NCBI RefSeq assembly: GCF_030812215.1 | Contig: NZ_JAUSSG010000003.1 | Coordinates: 248,001 to 312,000 of the forward strand | Length of the DNA stretch: 64,000 nucleotides | Direction: 5' to 3' | Source of the DNA: Variovorax boronicumulans | GTDB taxonomy: Bacteria > Pseudomonadota > Gammaproteobacteria > Burkholderiales > Burkholderiaceae_C | Shown here: positions 1 to 11,039 of the stretch, piece after piece | Position numbering within the stretch: the stretch's first letter is position 1 | How the letters are laid out: the number at the start of each line of letters is the position of its first letter | The notes under the pieces: generated by a model | Seen by the model: the letters and a program-made list of their open reading frames with translations, nothing else | What the model was told of the DNA's origin: nothing | The model's database searches: none | Program-made: the position numbers and the translations under genes

Positions 1-75
1 GACCGATTGATAGAACGCAAGCGCCTCGCGGGCGTTGCCTCGAAGATTGATATGGGTCACTGCTTTCACTGACAT
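1..75 (-). CDS. VOC/PhnB-like protein, N-terminal fragment
   Basis: The reverse strand reads an ATG at 75 and 25 open codons (MSVKAVTHINLRGNAREALA and on) that run off the left edge. The opening, with its 'THINLRGNAREAL.FY' pattern, is the first beta strand and helix of the vicinal-oxygen-chelate fold in PhnB/glyoxalase-like proteins. Those proteins are small cytoplasmic metal-binding or resistance proteins; the substrate cannot be told from this piece. It is divergent from the WYL regulator at 178, which may control it; that is inference from position only. Confidence 0.6.
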   Translation of the reverse strand, partial: MSVKAVTHINLRGNAREALAFYQSV

Positions 76-177
76 GGCTGGCTTTCTCTCTGAGGGTTAG
101 CAAAATTGCTGCTGTTACTCTAGCCAGGGCACCTGCCAATTTCTGGCAGTTGCAAACCTCCACGCCACCCGAAAGCC

Positions 178-915
178 ATGGCCCGTCCCGACCGTCTCTT
201 CCGCCTGCTGCAGGCGCTGCGCACGCTGCCCGCGCCCGTCACTGCGGCCGTGCTGGCGGAGGAAACGGGTGTGTCTGTGCGATCGATCTACCGTGACGTC
301 GAGAGCCTGCGCACGGCCGGCGCCGACATCGGCGGAGAGCGTGGCTACGGCTATTGCCTCATCGAAGACGGCACGCTGCCGCCGCAGATGTTCAGCCGCA
401 TCGAGATCGAGGCGCTCGCGCTGGGCCTGGCCGAGGTGCGGCACATGGGCGACCCCGCACTGGCCAAGGCGGCAGCCGCCGTGCTGGGCAAGGTGGCCGC
501 CACGCTGCCGTCGACGAGTCAGCAGCACATCCTTCATGCCGTCTCGCAGGTGCATCGCTTCGAAGACGAAGAGCGCTATCCGCCGCTGCCCGACTTGCGC
601 ATCGTCCGCGAGGGATGCTGGCGCGAAGAGGCCTTGCTGATCCGCTACACCGACAAGCAGGGCGAAGCGACCGAAAGAAAGATCTGGCCGCTCGCGATCA
701 TGTATCTCGACAAGACGCTCGTGGTGCTTTCGTGGTGCTGCCTGCGCGAGGACTTCCGGATGTTCCGTGCCGAGCGCATCCAAATGGTGGAGGCTACCGG
801 CGCGAGCTTCAGGCCACGGCGGGTGGCATTGCTGCGGCGCTATCTGGCGGAGCTGGCGGCGCGTCAGTGCTGTGCTGATTCAACGAGCGGCGAAGGTCCG
901 ATCAGGTTGCCCTGA
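178..915 (+). CDS. YafY-type HTH/WYL transcriptional regulator
   Basis: This 245-residue cytoplasmic regulator starts with MARPDRLFRLLQALR, the usual opening of YafY/DeoR-like winged helices. The recognition helix region is 'ETGVSVRSIYRDVESLR' (about residues 30-46). The C-terminal half has the WYL-domain layout, although the W-Y-L core is altered here ('IWPLAIMYLDKTLVVLSWC' around residue 180), followed by 'FRMFRAERI'. WYL domains sense small ligands. The gene is divergent from the VOC-family gene at the left edge, and this pairing with small glyoxalase-like targets is common for YafY regulators. The ATG at 178 is the natural start; the family length is about 230 residues. Confidence 0.85.
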   Translation: MARPDRLFRLLQALRTLPAPVTAAVLAEETGVSVRSIYRDVESLRTAGADIGGERGYGYCLIEDGTLPPQMFSRIEIEALALGLAEVRHMGDPALAKAAAAVLGKVAATLPSTSQQHILHAVSQVHRFEDEERYPPLPDLRIVREGCWREEALLIRYTDKQGEATERKIWPLAIMYLDKTLVVLSWCCLREDFRMFRAERIQMVEATGASFRPRRVALLRRYLAELAARQCCADSTSGEGPIRLP

Positions 916-1053
916 ACCTGGTCCTTGGCAGGCGTGGGGATGAGCAGTTCATTTGCCCGGAAGCTGCGGTTGCGCATCTATATTCGAATCTCCCTGGTAA
1001 CGGTGCACGCACCAGTTTCCGAGACGCACCCCTCGCGCCGTTTCCTTCACGCC

Positions 1054-1647
1054 ATGCAAGAACGCTTCATCACCGACATCCTCAAGAATCGCAACAACCG
1101 CGCAATCCTCGAGCGCTGGCACGACCTGGCCCTCCCCGACGGATGGCTGGTCGCAGGCTGCCTTTTTCAGACCGTCTGGAACCTGCGGTCCGGTGCGGCG
1201 CCGGAAGCGGGCATCAAGGACTACGACCTCTTCTACTTCGATGCCGGCGACACGAGCGAGGCAGGGGAGCGTCGCGTGCAGGCGCGGGTCGATGATGCGC
1301 TGGGCGATCTCGGCATCACGGTCGAAGCCTCGAACCAGGCGCGCGTTCACCTCTGGTACGAATCGTATTTCGGCCACCCTTACGAAGCGCTGCGCAGCGC
1401 GCGCGACGGCATCGACCGCTTCCTGGTTCCGGCTACCTGCGTCGGCGTCCGGCCGAGCGAGCTCTATGCGCCGAACGGTCTCTCCATGTTGTACGACGGC
1501 GTACTGACAATGAACCCGCTGATGCCGCATCGCAATCTGTTCGACGCGAAAGCGGCGTCGTATCTTTCGCGATGGCCGTGGCTGCAGATTCAGCCGGGCG
1601 ATCTTCCTCACGCCAACCCTCACGCCAAGACAGGGCCGACATGCTGA
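1054..1647 (+). CDS. nucleotidyltransferase family protein (DUF925-like)
   Basis: The protein is about 197 residues from the ATG at 1054 (MQERFITDILKN). The open frame extends upstream to a TTG at 925, but that extension looks non-coding. The segment 'GWLVAGCLFQTVWNLRSG....IKDYDLFYFD' (about residues 30-66) is the G-x-L-x-N-x-x-W and D-Y-D-L-x-Y pattern of the DUF925 nucleotidyltransferase-like family; the paired acidic residues correspond to the metal-binding site of polymerase-beta-fold transferases. The substrate is unknown. Its stop overlaps the ATG of the next gene, so the two are probably co-translated. Confidence 0.8.
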   Translation: MQERFITDILKNRNNRAILERWHDLALPDGWLVAGCLFQTVWNLRSGAAPEAGIKDYDLFYFDAGDTSEAGERRVQARVDDALGDLGITVEASNQARVHLWYESYFGHPYEALRSARDGIDRFLVPATCVGVRPSELYAPNGLSMLYDGVLTMNPLMPHRNLFDAKAASYLSRWPWLQIQPGDLPHANPHAKTGPTC

Positions 1648-2750
1648 AGAAAACCCTTGCCGCATTCGGCCTCCTGCTGCTCGCAGCCATCGCCTACCTC
1701 GCTTTCTGGCCCGTGCCCGTCAAGCCCGTTGTCTGGTCCGCGCCCACCGACCCTGGCTACACCGGCGCCTTTGCGGTCAACGACCAGCTCGCCCAGCTCA
1801 ACATGATCGACCTTGGCCGAGAGGAGGGCCCCGAGCACATCGCCATCGGCCCCGACGGCAAGCTCTACACCACGGTGCTGAGCGGCAACATCCTTCGCAT
1901 GAACCCCGATGGCAGTGCGCAGGAGGCCTTCGTCAACACAGGCGGCCGCGTGCTCGGCTTCGACTTCGATGCAGCCGGCAATCTCATCGCGGCCGACGCC
2001 ATCAGGGGGCTGCTGTCGATCAGCCCGTCCAAGCAGATCACCGTGCTCACCAGCCAGGTCGACGGCCAGCCGATCCGCTATGCCGACGGCGTGGTGGTGG
2101 CGCGCGGCAGCGGCACGATGTATTTCACCGACGCATCGACCCGCTTCGCGCCGGCCGAGTGGGGCGGCACCTTCGAGGCCAGCGTGCTCGACATCCTCGA
2201 GCAGTCCGCCACGGGCCGTGTGCTGGCCTACGACCCGGCGACCAAGGCCACGCGCGTCGTCGCGCGCGGCCTCGCGTTCGCGAACGGCATCGCATTGAGT
2301 GCCGACGAGAAAAGCCTGTTCGTTGCCGAGACCGGCAAGTACCGCGTATGGAAGATCGCCATCGACGCGAGCAACCTCGATGTGGGGGCGGGCCTCCCCA
2401 ATCCGCAAGCCGCTGTGCTGCTCGACAACCTCCCCGGCTACCCCGACAACCTGATGCGTGGGCTCGACGGCAAGATCTGGGTGGGCCTCGTGAAGCCGCG
2501 CAACCCAACCATCGACAAGCTCGCCGGCAAGCCGTTCCTGCGCAGCGTGACGATGCGCCTGCCGCGTGCGCTGTGGCCGGTGCCGAAGGCGTATGGCCAT
2601 GTGGTCGCATTCAGCGAAGACGGCAAGGTGCTCGCGAGCATGCAGGATGCGACGGGCGCGTACCCCGAGACTACGGCCGTCACCGAAACGCGCGAGCGGC
2701 TCTATGTGCAGAGCCTGCATGCGAAGGGGCTGGGGTGGTTGAAGCGATAG
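1641..2750 (+). CDS. SMP-30/strictosidine synthase-like beta-propeller protein
   Basis: The ATG at 1641 overlaps the stop of the previous gene. The 369-residue product begins with a membrane anchor or uncleaved signal (MLKKTLAAFGLLLLAAIAYLAF) and continues as a six-bladed beta-propeller of the SMP-30/strictosidine-synthase-like type. Typical elements are 'EGPEHIAIGPDGKLYT' (about residue 60), 'YADGVVVARGSGTMYFTDAS', 'FANGIALSADEKSLFVAET' and 'GYPDNLMRGLDGKIWVGL' (about residue 270). Family members are lactonases, esterases or sugar-acid hydrolases, often Ca-dependent; the substrate cannot be deduced. It probably acts at the periplasmic face of the inner membrane. Confidence 0.82.
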   Translation: MLKKTLAAFGLLLLAAIAYLAFWPVPVKPVVWSAPTDPGYTGAFAVNDQLAQLNMIDLGREEGPEHIAIGPDGKLYTTVLSGNILRMNPDGSAQEAFVNTGGRVLGFDFDAAGNLIAADAIRGLLSISPSKQITVLTSQVDGQPIRYADGVVVARGSGTMYFTDASTRFAPAEWGGTFEASVLDILEQSATGRVLAYDPATKATRVVARGLAFANGIALSADEKSLFVAETGKYRVWKIAIDASNLDVGAGLPNPQAAVLLDNLPGYPDNLMRGLDGKIWVGLVKPRNPTIDKLAGKPFLRSVTMRLPRALWPVPKAYGHVVAFSEDGKVLASMQDATGAYPETTAVTETRERLYVQSLHAKGLGWLKR

Positions 2751-2875
2751 TCCCCGGCCTGAACAGGACAACCCACATTGCCCACCGAGGATGTGAACGC
2801 AACGTCTGCTGGAGCCGCGTGTCCGACGGTTCATCGACCTGATGGCCGAAAAGCTCCCGCACCGAGGCTCGCCGC

Positions 2876-3220
2876 ATGAACACGCTGATCGACATCCTGC
2901 TGTACCTCCTGATCGGCATCGCCGTGGCCCCGCTGCTGCTGCTCGGCGTCTATGCGCTGGCCAGCTACTTCGAACTCGGGATCGCCGACCACATCCTGGC
3001 ACTGACCGCCCGGTTGCTGACGCTGCAGTGGTTCAGCGGCGGCGTGCTGAATGCCGTGGGCGGACTCGCGCTCGCTGCGCTGGGCGTGTGGGCCGTGTTG
3101 CATTTCCAGCCGGTGCTGCACCGGCTGCTGGCCGCCTTGCTCGTGCCGTTCGGGCTCTGGCGGACCTGCCTGGGTGTCTCGGTGCTCAGGGCACTCTCGA
3201 AGCCGCAGGACCCGCCCTGA
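2876..3220 (+). CDS. small hypothetical membrane protein
   Basis: This 114-residue protein is mostly hydrophobic. It has a first segment at about residues 8-30 (LLYLLIGIAVAPLLLLGVYA), further non-polar stretches around residues 40-75 (GGLALAALGVWAVLHF) and another around 85-95. Three membrane passes are likely. No family motif was recognised. It is a same-strand gene 125 bases after the propeller protein and convergent with the SDR gene. Codon use matches its neighbours, so it is likely real, but the role is unknown. Confidence 0.55.
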   Translation: MNTLIDILLYLLIGIAVAPLLLLGVYALASYFELGIADHILALTARLLTLQWFSGGVLNAVGGLALAALGVWAVLHFQPVLHRLLAALLVPFGLWRTCLGVSVLRALSKPQDPP

Positions 3221-3248
3221 ACGCCAACTCACTCGCGCGACCGGCACT

Positions 3249-3992
3249 TCACTGTCCCTGAGACAGCGCGATCGCGTCGGCGCCCGCCGGATAGTGCAGC
3301 GTCGCGCCCGCATCGTTCGCGGCGCGCCACACTGCCTCGGCCACGTCCGCTTCGGTGGTCACCGCGGCCGGATTCCCCAGCGTCGCGAAGATCGACTGCG
3401 CCAACGGCGCATACGCCTCGGGAATCAGGCCCTGCATGCGCTCTGCGCCGTTCGCGGTGAAGCGCGTGCTCGGCCCGTAGCCCGGCTCCACCAGCTTCAC
3501 GCGGACGCCGAAGGGCTCGAGCTCGAAGGCGAGCGATTCGGTGAAACCTTCGATCGCGGTCTTGCTCGCGGTGTACGCCGCCACGAGCGGCATGGGGGCC
3601 AGCGTGACGGTCGACGTCACGTTGATGACCAGCCCCGACCGGCGCTGGCGGAACTGCGGCAGCACGGCCTGGGTCATCGCCATCATGCCGAAGGTGTTGG
3701 TCTCGAAGATCTCGCGCACCGTGGCCATCGGCGTGGCCTCGAATGCGCCGAAGAGCCCGAGGCCGGCGTTGTTCACGAGCACGTCGATGGGGCCGGCGGC
3801 TTCGAGTGCCGCGGCGATGCTCCCGGGCTTCGTCACGTCCAGCGGCAGAACGCGCAGGTGCTCCGAGCGGGGCAGCAGGTCGGCGCGCGGTGTGCGCATG
3901 GTGGCCACGACATGCCAGCCCTGGGCCAGGAAGTGGCGCGCGGTTTCCAGGCCATAGCCGGAGGAGCAGCCGGTGATCAGGACGGTCTTCAT
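3249..3992 (-). CDS. SDR family NAD(P)-dependent oxidoreductase
   Basis: This 247-residue classical short-chain dehydrogenase starts at the ATG 3992 (MKTVLITGCSSGYGLE). It shows the cofactor motif TGxxxGxG ('TGCSSGYG', residues 7-14), 'LPLDVT' for cofactor contact, the structural NNAG motif, Ser in 'INVTSTVT', and the catalytic Y-x-x-x-K ('YTASK'). It reduces or oxidises an unidentified alcohol or ketone in the cytoplasm. It is transcribed divergently from an AraC-type gene 105 bases away, which is its likely regulator. Confidence 0.92.
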   Translation of the reverse strand: MKTVLITGCSSGYGLETARHFLAQGWHVVATMRTPRADLLPRSEHLRVLPLDVTKPGSIAAALEAAGPIDVLVNNAGLGLFGAFEATPMATVREIFETNTFGMMAMTQAVLPQFRQRRSGLVINVTSTVTLAPMPLVAAYTASKTAIEGFTESLAFELEPFGVRVKLVEPGYGPSTRFTANGAERMQGLIPEAYAPLAQSIFATLGNPAAVTTEADVAEAVWRAANDAGATLHYPAGADAIALSQGQ

Positions 3993-4058
3993 TGGGTTTC
4001 TTTCCTTTGAGGTTCGGGTTGAAGGTGCGTCACGATATCGGCGATGTGCAGGACTTTC

Positions 4059-4081
4059 TATAATCAAATGTCCATCATTTG
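4059..4081 (+). promoter_or_regulatory. AraC promoter -10 and overlapping dyad
   Basis: In the SDR/AraC intergenic region a consensus -10 hexamer TATAAT (4059-4064) is immediately followed by the inverted repeat CAAATG-TCCAT-CATTTG (4065-4081), placing a dyad over the expected transcription start of the AraC gene. AraC proteins more often bind direct repeats, so the dyad may instead serve another regulator. No good -35 hexamer is visible, which would fit an activator-dependent promoter. The AraC start is preceded by AGGAG at 4088-4092. Confidence 0.45.
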
Positions 4082-4097
4082 TTTGCAGGAGTCCTGA

Positions 4098-4994
4098 ATG
4101 GCCGATCCACTCGCAGAGGTCGTCTCGCTGCTCCGCCCGCGTGCGGTGTATTCGAAGGTGATCGGTGGTGCGGGCTCGTGGGCGGTGCGCTACTCGGCCT
4201 TTGGAGAGCCCAGCTTCTGCACGATGCTCGAGGGCCAATGCACGCTGGCCGTGGACGGGCAGGAGCCCATCACCCTCGTGGCCGGCGATTTCGTGCTGAT
4301 GCCGTCCACGCCCGGGTTCACGATGTCGGGTCTCGAACCAGCGGAGCCTGTCTTCGTCGACCCCAGGCTGGCGCCCGCGCCGACGGACGAAATCCGCCAC
4401 GGCAGGCAAGACGGTCCGCCGGATGTGCGAATGCTCGGCGGTTATTTCGCCTTCGACTCGCCGGATGCCTCGCTGCTGGCGTCGCTGCTCCCGACGCTGC
4501 TGCATGTGCGCGACGTGGGGCGGCTTTCGGTGCTGGTGCAGCTCGTGCGGGAGGAGTCGATCGAAGAGAGGTCGGGGCGCGATCTCGTGCTCCAACGCTT
4601 GGTTGAACTGCTGCTGATCGAGGCACTGCGCTCGGCGCCCGGCGAGGGCGCGCCACCGGGGCTGCTGCGCGGATTGGCAGACCCGCGCTTGTCCATTGCG
4701 CTACGGCATCTGCACGGCGATCCCGCGCAACCGTGGACGGTGGCCGAGCTCGCGAAGAAGGCGGCACTGTCGCGCTCGGCGTTCTTCGAGCGCTTCCTGC
4801 GCGCGGTCGGGCTGCCGCCCATGGAGTACCTGCTGGCCTGGCGCATGGCCGTCGCGAAGGACCTCCTCGCTCGCGAGGATGTCGGTATCGCGGAGGTCGC
4901 GGAACGCGTGGGCTACGGTTCGGCCAGCACGTTCAGCACGGCGTTCAGCCGGCATGTGGGGCAATCGCCGGGGCGCTACGCGCGGCAGCATTGA
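4098..4994 (+). CDS. AraC family regulator with cupin sensor domain
   Basis: The protein has 298 residues. The N-terminal half is an AraC-type cupin sensor: 'EPSFCTMLEGQCTLAVDG..PITLVAGDFVLMPSTPGF' at about residues 37-75. The C-terminal region from about residue 195 holds the two helix-turn-helix units: 'PWTVAELAKKAALSRSAFFERFLRAVGLPPMEYLLAWR' and 'VGIAEVAERVGYGSASTFSTAFSRHVGQSPGRYAR'. The signature 'GYGSASTFSTAFSRHVG' is diagnostic. Members with this cupin are often regulators of short-chain dehydrogenases, in keeping with the divergent SDR gene. Start ATG at 4098 has a clear AGGAG site. Confidence 0.93.
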   Translation: MADPLAEVVSLLRPRAVYSKVIGGAGSWAVRYSAFGEPSFCTMLEGQCTLAVDGQEPITLVAGDFVLMPSTPGFTMSGLEPAEPVFVDPRLAPAPTDEIRHGRQDGPPDVRMLGGYFAFDSPDASLLASLLPTLLHVRDVGRLSVLVQLVREESIEERSGRDLVLQRLVELLLIEALRSAPGEGAPPGLLRGLADPRLSIALRHLHGDPAQPWTVAELAKKAALSRSAFFERFLRAVGLPPMEYLLAWRMAVAKDLLAREDVGIAEVAERVGYGSASTFSTAFSRHVGQSPGRYARQH

Positions 4995-5066
4995 CTGGTG
5001 CGCTGTCCGGCTATCTTCAAAAATCGCGCATCATCCTGTCCACGCAACACACCCGAATGCCCATGC

Positions 5067-6263
5067 CTACGGCCGCGCCTGAACCAACGGCTCCAGCTCC
5101 GCCCGGATGCGCCGGATCGTCACCTCATGCCGCAGCGTCTGCGCGCCGCGCCCGTACGTCATCGCCTTGCGGACCAGCCGCAGTTGCTCGCGCTGCAGCT
5201 GCGTCTTCAGCCGCCTTGCCCGCAGGCCGAAAGTCCAGCCCATCTCGCGGCGCACCTTGTAGCGCTGCAGCGGTGCGCCCAGGCGCATCCATTCGTCGTC
5301 GCGGATCAGTTCGCGCTCGGGCACGAAGTAGGCCGCGAGCGCATGGAGGTACGCGCCGTTCTCGCGTGCGGCAACGCGCCAGAAGAGCCCCGCCGCGATC
5401 ATCGCGGGGATGCCTTTCACGGCGAGCATGACCGCCATCTCGCGGTAGCTGCCGTCGAAGAGGTCTTCCAGCCACGGCGAGTTCCAGATGAAGTGCATGG
5501 CCCACGCGAGCGCGAAGCACAACACGGCCACGGCAATCCGCGTCGCCTTCGATCGCTCCGGATGCAGCAGGAACCAGGCAACGCCGAAGGACGCGATCGT
5601 CGTGTAGGCCGCGTGGCTCCAGAGGCCGCTCATCATCCCGCGCGTGAGCAGGTTCAGCAGCACCGGGTACACCTGGTTCTCGAGCGGAAAGTGCATCGAG
5701 GCGTTGACGGTGTAGCTCAGGTTCTCGACCACCTGGAAGCCCAGCCCCGTCATGGCGCCCACGATCAGCACCGAGAGGTACGTCTGGAACTGGTTGCGCG
5801 CGACCAGCACCAGCAGGATGACGCCCGCGAGCTTCAGGAACTCCTCGGTGATCGGGCCCGCGATGGCCGGCCCCCACACGGCCACGAAGTCCGGCGACAC
5901 CAGCTTGGCGCACAGGCTCTGGATCGCGATGTTCGCCGGTGCCGCGAAGTACACCGCACCGAGGCCGCCCCAAGCGAAGGCCAGCACGAAGGCTTCGGGC
6001 GGATGCTGCTCGAGCAGGTCCAGCGTGCGAAAGACGAGCAGGAACACCAGCGTGTAGATGCCCCACACCAAAAGGCCCAGCAACGCGGTGACGGGCACCA
6101 CGCGAAAGCCCATCGAGAACATGTTGATCGTGTAGAACAAGCCGTTGACGATCAACGCCGCGAGCAGCCAGAAGGCCGCGCGATGCGGCTGGAAGAACGA
6201 GTCGGTGCCCACCGGCCATTCGCCGCGATCCTGCTCGGGTCCTGCGAGCGTGTCGGAAGTCAT
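5067..6263 (-). CDS. PrsW family intramembrane metalloprotease
   Basis: The product has 398 residues and about eight hydrophobic segments. The PrsW motifs are visible: E-E-x-x-K as E140 E141..K144 ('PITEEFLKLAG'), the second motif with Glu-Asn at 180-181 ('GFQVVENLSY'), and 'HFIWN' near residue 265, which supplies a zinc-binding His. In Gram-positives PrsW cleaves an anti-sigma factor; no anti-sigma gene is next to it here, so the substrate is unknown. Unlike compact PrsW proteins, it has a basic, helical cytoplasmic tail of about 100 residues (from about residue 300). It lies just downstream of the hypothetical gene at 6325, so the two probably form one unit. Confidence 0.85.
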   Translation of the reverse strand: MTSDTLAGPEQDRGEWPVGTDSFFQPHRAAFWLLAALIVNGLFYTINMFSMGFRVVPVTALLGLLVWGIYTLVFLLVFRTLDLLEQHPPEAFVLAFAWGGLGAVYFAAPANIAIQSLCAKLVSPDFVAVWGPAIAGPITEEFLKLAGVILLVLVARNQFQTYLSVLIVGAMTGLGFQVVENLSYTVNASMHFPLENQVYPVLLNLLTRGMMSGLWSHAAYTTIASFGVAWFLLHPERSKATRIAVAVLCFALAWAMHFIWNSPWLEDLFDGSYREMAVMLAVKGIPAMIAAGLFWRVAARENGAYLHALAAYFVPERELIRDDEWMRLGAPLQRYKVRREMGWTFGLRARRLKTQLQREQLRLVRKAMTYGRGAQTLRHEVTIRRIRAELEPLVQARP

Positions 6264-6324
6264 TGGAATACCTTCATGCTTCGCACTGCGGTGCGCGCTT
6301 GCTTGAGGCAGTCCGGCGCGGCGC

Positions 6325-6885
6325 TCATGGCGAAGCCTCCAGGTCCATCGACTCCAGCATGCTGCGGGCGTCTGCCATCGCCTCGTTCAGGCCGTCGCTG
6401 GCACCGTAGAAATCGATCTGCACGAGCGACTTTCGCTGCAGGTCGACCACCTGCCAGAACCGGCCCGCGAGCTTCGAGCCGTAGTAGGCGAAGGTCTTGC
6501 CCTGCAGGCCCCAGGAAGTGACGAAATCGGAGATGTCGCCGTCGATCTCCAGGTGCTGGCCGCGCTCCATGAGCCGTTGCTGGCGCACCAGGGGGCCGTT
6601 CGGACCGCCGACCCAGGGGCCCGTCGTCACGAGGAACTTGTGGCCGCCCTTGAAGAGCATCAGCGACCTGCCGGCCTTGGAGCGCGAGACGTCCATCTCC
6701 CAACCGTTGGCGGGCATGAACCGGGCATGTCCGACGGAGACCGTCTCCCCTGGGTCGAGGGGCCGGGCGCCGGGCGTGCGGCTGTCCCAGAAAGTGAGGC
6801 CGCCCACATAGGCGGCGATGGCCAGGAGCACCGCGAGGGCACCTGGCCAGGTGCGGTACGGGATGCGGCGTGACGGCTCTGGCAT
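6325..6885 (-). CDS. hypothetical single-pass membrane protein
   Basis: Taken from the ATG at 6885 (MPEPSRRIPYRTWPGALAVLL), the protein is 186 residues with one N-terminal membrane segment (about residues 12-32). It then has a soluble domain, probably periplasmic, with 'GWEMDVSRSKAGRSLMLFKGGHKFLVTTGPW' and a C-terminal 'ARSMLESMDLEA'. The last motif resembles the end of small fold proteins that measure or bind lipids, but no family was recognised. An upstream ATG at 6963 is possible but would add a poor N-terminus. It precedes the PrsW gene with a 61-base gap and may be a partner or substrate; that is inference. Confidence 0.6.
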   Translation of the reverse strand: MPEPSRRIPYRTWPGALAVLLAIAAYVGGLTFWDSRTPGARPLDPGETVSVGHARFMPANGWEMDVSRSKAGRSLMLFKGGHKFLVTTGPWVGGPNGPLVRQQRLMERGQHLEIDGDISDFVTSWGLQGKTFAYYGSKLAGRFWQVVDLQRKSLVQIDFYGASDGLNEAMADARSMLESMDLEASP

Positions 6886-7056
6886 TCGTGGATCGTGCCA
6901 TACGATGCGGGCCCCGCTGGGTATCTGCCCCTCCCGGAGTCCGGCACGAAGCCGCGAGGGCATGCGTGTTCTCGTCTTTCGCGAATGGATGCTCGACGGG
7001 GCGGGACCACCGGCCCGCTAAAGTCGGCCCACGTCCACAAGACCTGCCGCTCCCAC

Positions 7057-7572
7057 ATGCCAGACACCACCGTGCCAACGCAACGCGCCCGCATGCCGAT
7101 GTTCCGACTGCTTTCGATGGGCGCCTTCCTCTTGATGGCGGGTTGCGCGAGTCCACCCACGCCGCAGCGGCCGCCACCGGTCTCCAGCATCCCGCCGCTC
7201 ACGACCGAGCAGTCGAACAGCATCACGATCCATGCCCTCGGCCTCGTCGGCACACCGTACCGCTACGGCGGCAACACGCCCGAGGGCGGCTTCGATTGCA
7301 GCGGGCTCATCGGCTATGTGTACCGCAGCAGCCTGGGGCAGGTGCCGCCCCGCACGGTGGCGCGGATGGCGTCGTTCGGGCGGCCCGTGGCGATGTCCGA
7401 GATCCGCTCCGGCGACCTGGTGCTGTTCGGCAATTCCACGCCGTCGCACGCGGGCATCTACGTCGGCGACGGGCGCTTCGTACACGCACCATCGACCGGC
7501 GGCGAGGTGCGGCTCGACCGGCTCGATGGCGTTTATTGGTCGCGCCAGCCGACGCAGGCGCGACGGCCCTGA
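7057..7572 (+). CDS. NlpC/P60 family cell-wall lipoprotein
   Basis: This is a small secreted peptidoglycan endopeptidase. A lipoprotein signal (MPMFRLLSMGAFLLMAGC) gives a lipobox LMAGC, so the mature protein is anchored by a diacylated Cys. The catalytic core follows: 'GTPYRYGGNTPEGGFDCSGLIGYVY' supplies the nucleophile Cys in the FDCSG motif, 'SGDLVLFGN.....SHAGIYVGDGRFVHAPS' supplies the His, and a later polar residue completes the triad. NlpC/P60 enzymes cut D-Glu-mDap bonds. The ATG at 7057 is used here; the ATGs at 7093 or 7099 give a tighter signal peptide and may be the true start. The gene is convergent with kdsA. Confidence 0.9.
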   Translation: MPDTTVPTQRARMPMFRLLSMGAFLLMAGCASPPTPQRPPPVSSIPPLTTEQSNSITIHALGLVGTPYRYGGNTPEGGFDCSGLIGYVYRSSLGQVPPRTVARMASFGRPVAMSEIRSGDLVLFGNSTPSHAGIYVGDGRFVHAPSTGGEVRLDRLDGVYWSRQPTQARRP

Positions 7573-7586
7573 GCCCTTGAAGCTGG

Positions 7587-10692
<3,106 letters not shown>

Positions 10693-10700
10693 GTACGGCC

Positions 10701-10907
10701 ATGGCCCTCGCCTTGCCGGAAGCCGGGCGCTACTTCGCCCGCTCGCTCAAGCAGTCGCTGCGGCTGATGGTCGGCCTGCCCGACTACGACGCCTACCTGA
10801 CCCACATGGCGGCCACGCACCCCGACCAAGCGCCGATGAGCTACGAGGTCTTCTTCCGCGAGCGGCTGGAGGCGCGGTACGGGGCCGGCAAAGGGCGTTG
10901 CTGCTAG
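10701..10907 (+). CDS. YbdD/YjiX family small protein
   Basis: The ATG at 10701 opens a 68-residue protein (MALALPEAGRYFARSLKQSL) with the DUF466 core: 'GLPDYDAYLTHMAATHPDQAPMSYEVFFRERLEARYGAGKGRCC'. The P-D-Y-x-x-Y and H-P-x-x-x-x-M-x-x-x-x-F-x-x-R elements and the cysteine-containing tail are characteristic. YbdD/YjiX proteins are almost always encoded immediately after CstA/BtsT and are thought to be needed for, or to modulate, transport. The 8-base gap from cstA supports translational coupling. Confidence 0.9.
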   Translation: MALALPEAGRYFARSLKQSLRLMVGLPDYDAYLTHMAATHPDQAPMSYEVFFRERLEARYGAGKGRCC

Positions 10908-10956
10908 CGCCCCGTCGGTACGTCGTTCGCTTGACCCGCGCGGAACGCGGGTGATA

Positions 10957-10991
10957 GCCTGCTCCGCCCGCGTGGAGCAGGCTTTTCTTTT
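10957..10991 (+). terminator. intrinsic terminator after cstA-ybdD
   Basis: A perfect 9-bp stem GCCTGCTCC (10957-10965) / GGAGCAGGC (10974-10982) with an 8-base loop is followed directly by TTTTCTTTT (10983-10991). It sits 50 bases after the ybdD stop and is a textbook rho-independent terminator for the + strand operon. Confidence 0.93.
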
Positions 10992-11039
10992 CGTGCCGGG
11001 CTGATGCCGCACATCGAACGAACAACAGAAACGGACCGT

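Noticed and set aside
925..1053. Upstream TTG start for the nucleotidyltransferase gene
   Set aside because: The extension has no conserved character and the family begins close to the ATG at 1054.
4998..6521. 507-residue forward frame over the PrsW gene
   Set aside because: His/Arg/Gln-rich shadow of the reverse-strand protease; no ribosome site or motif.
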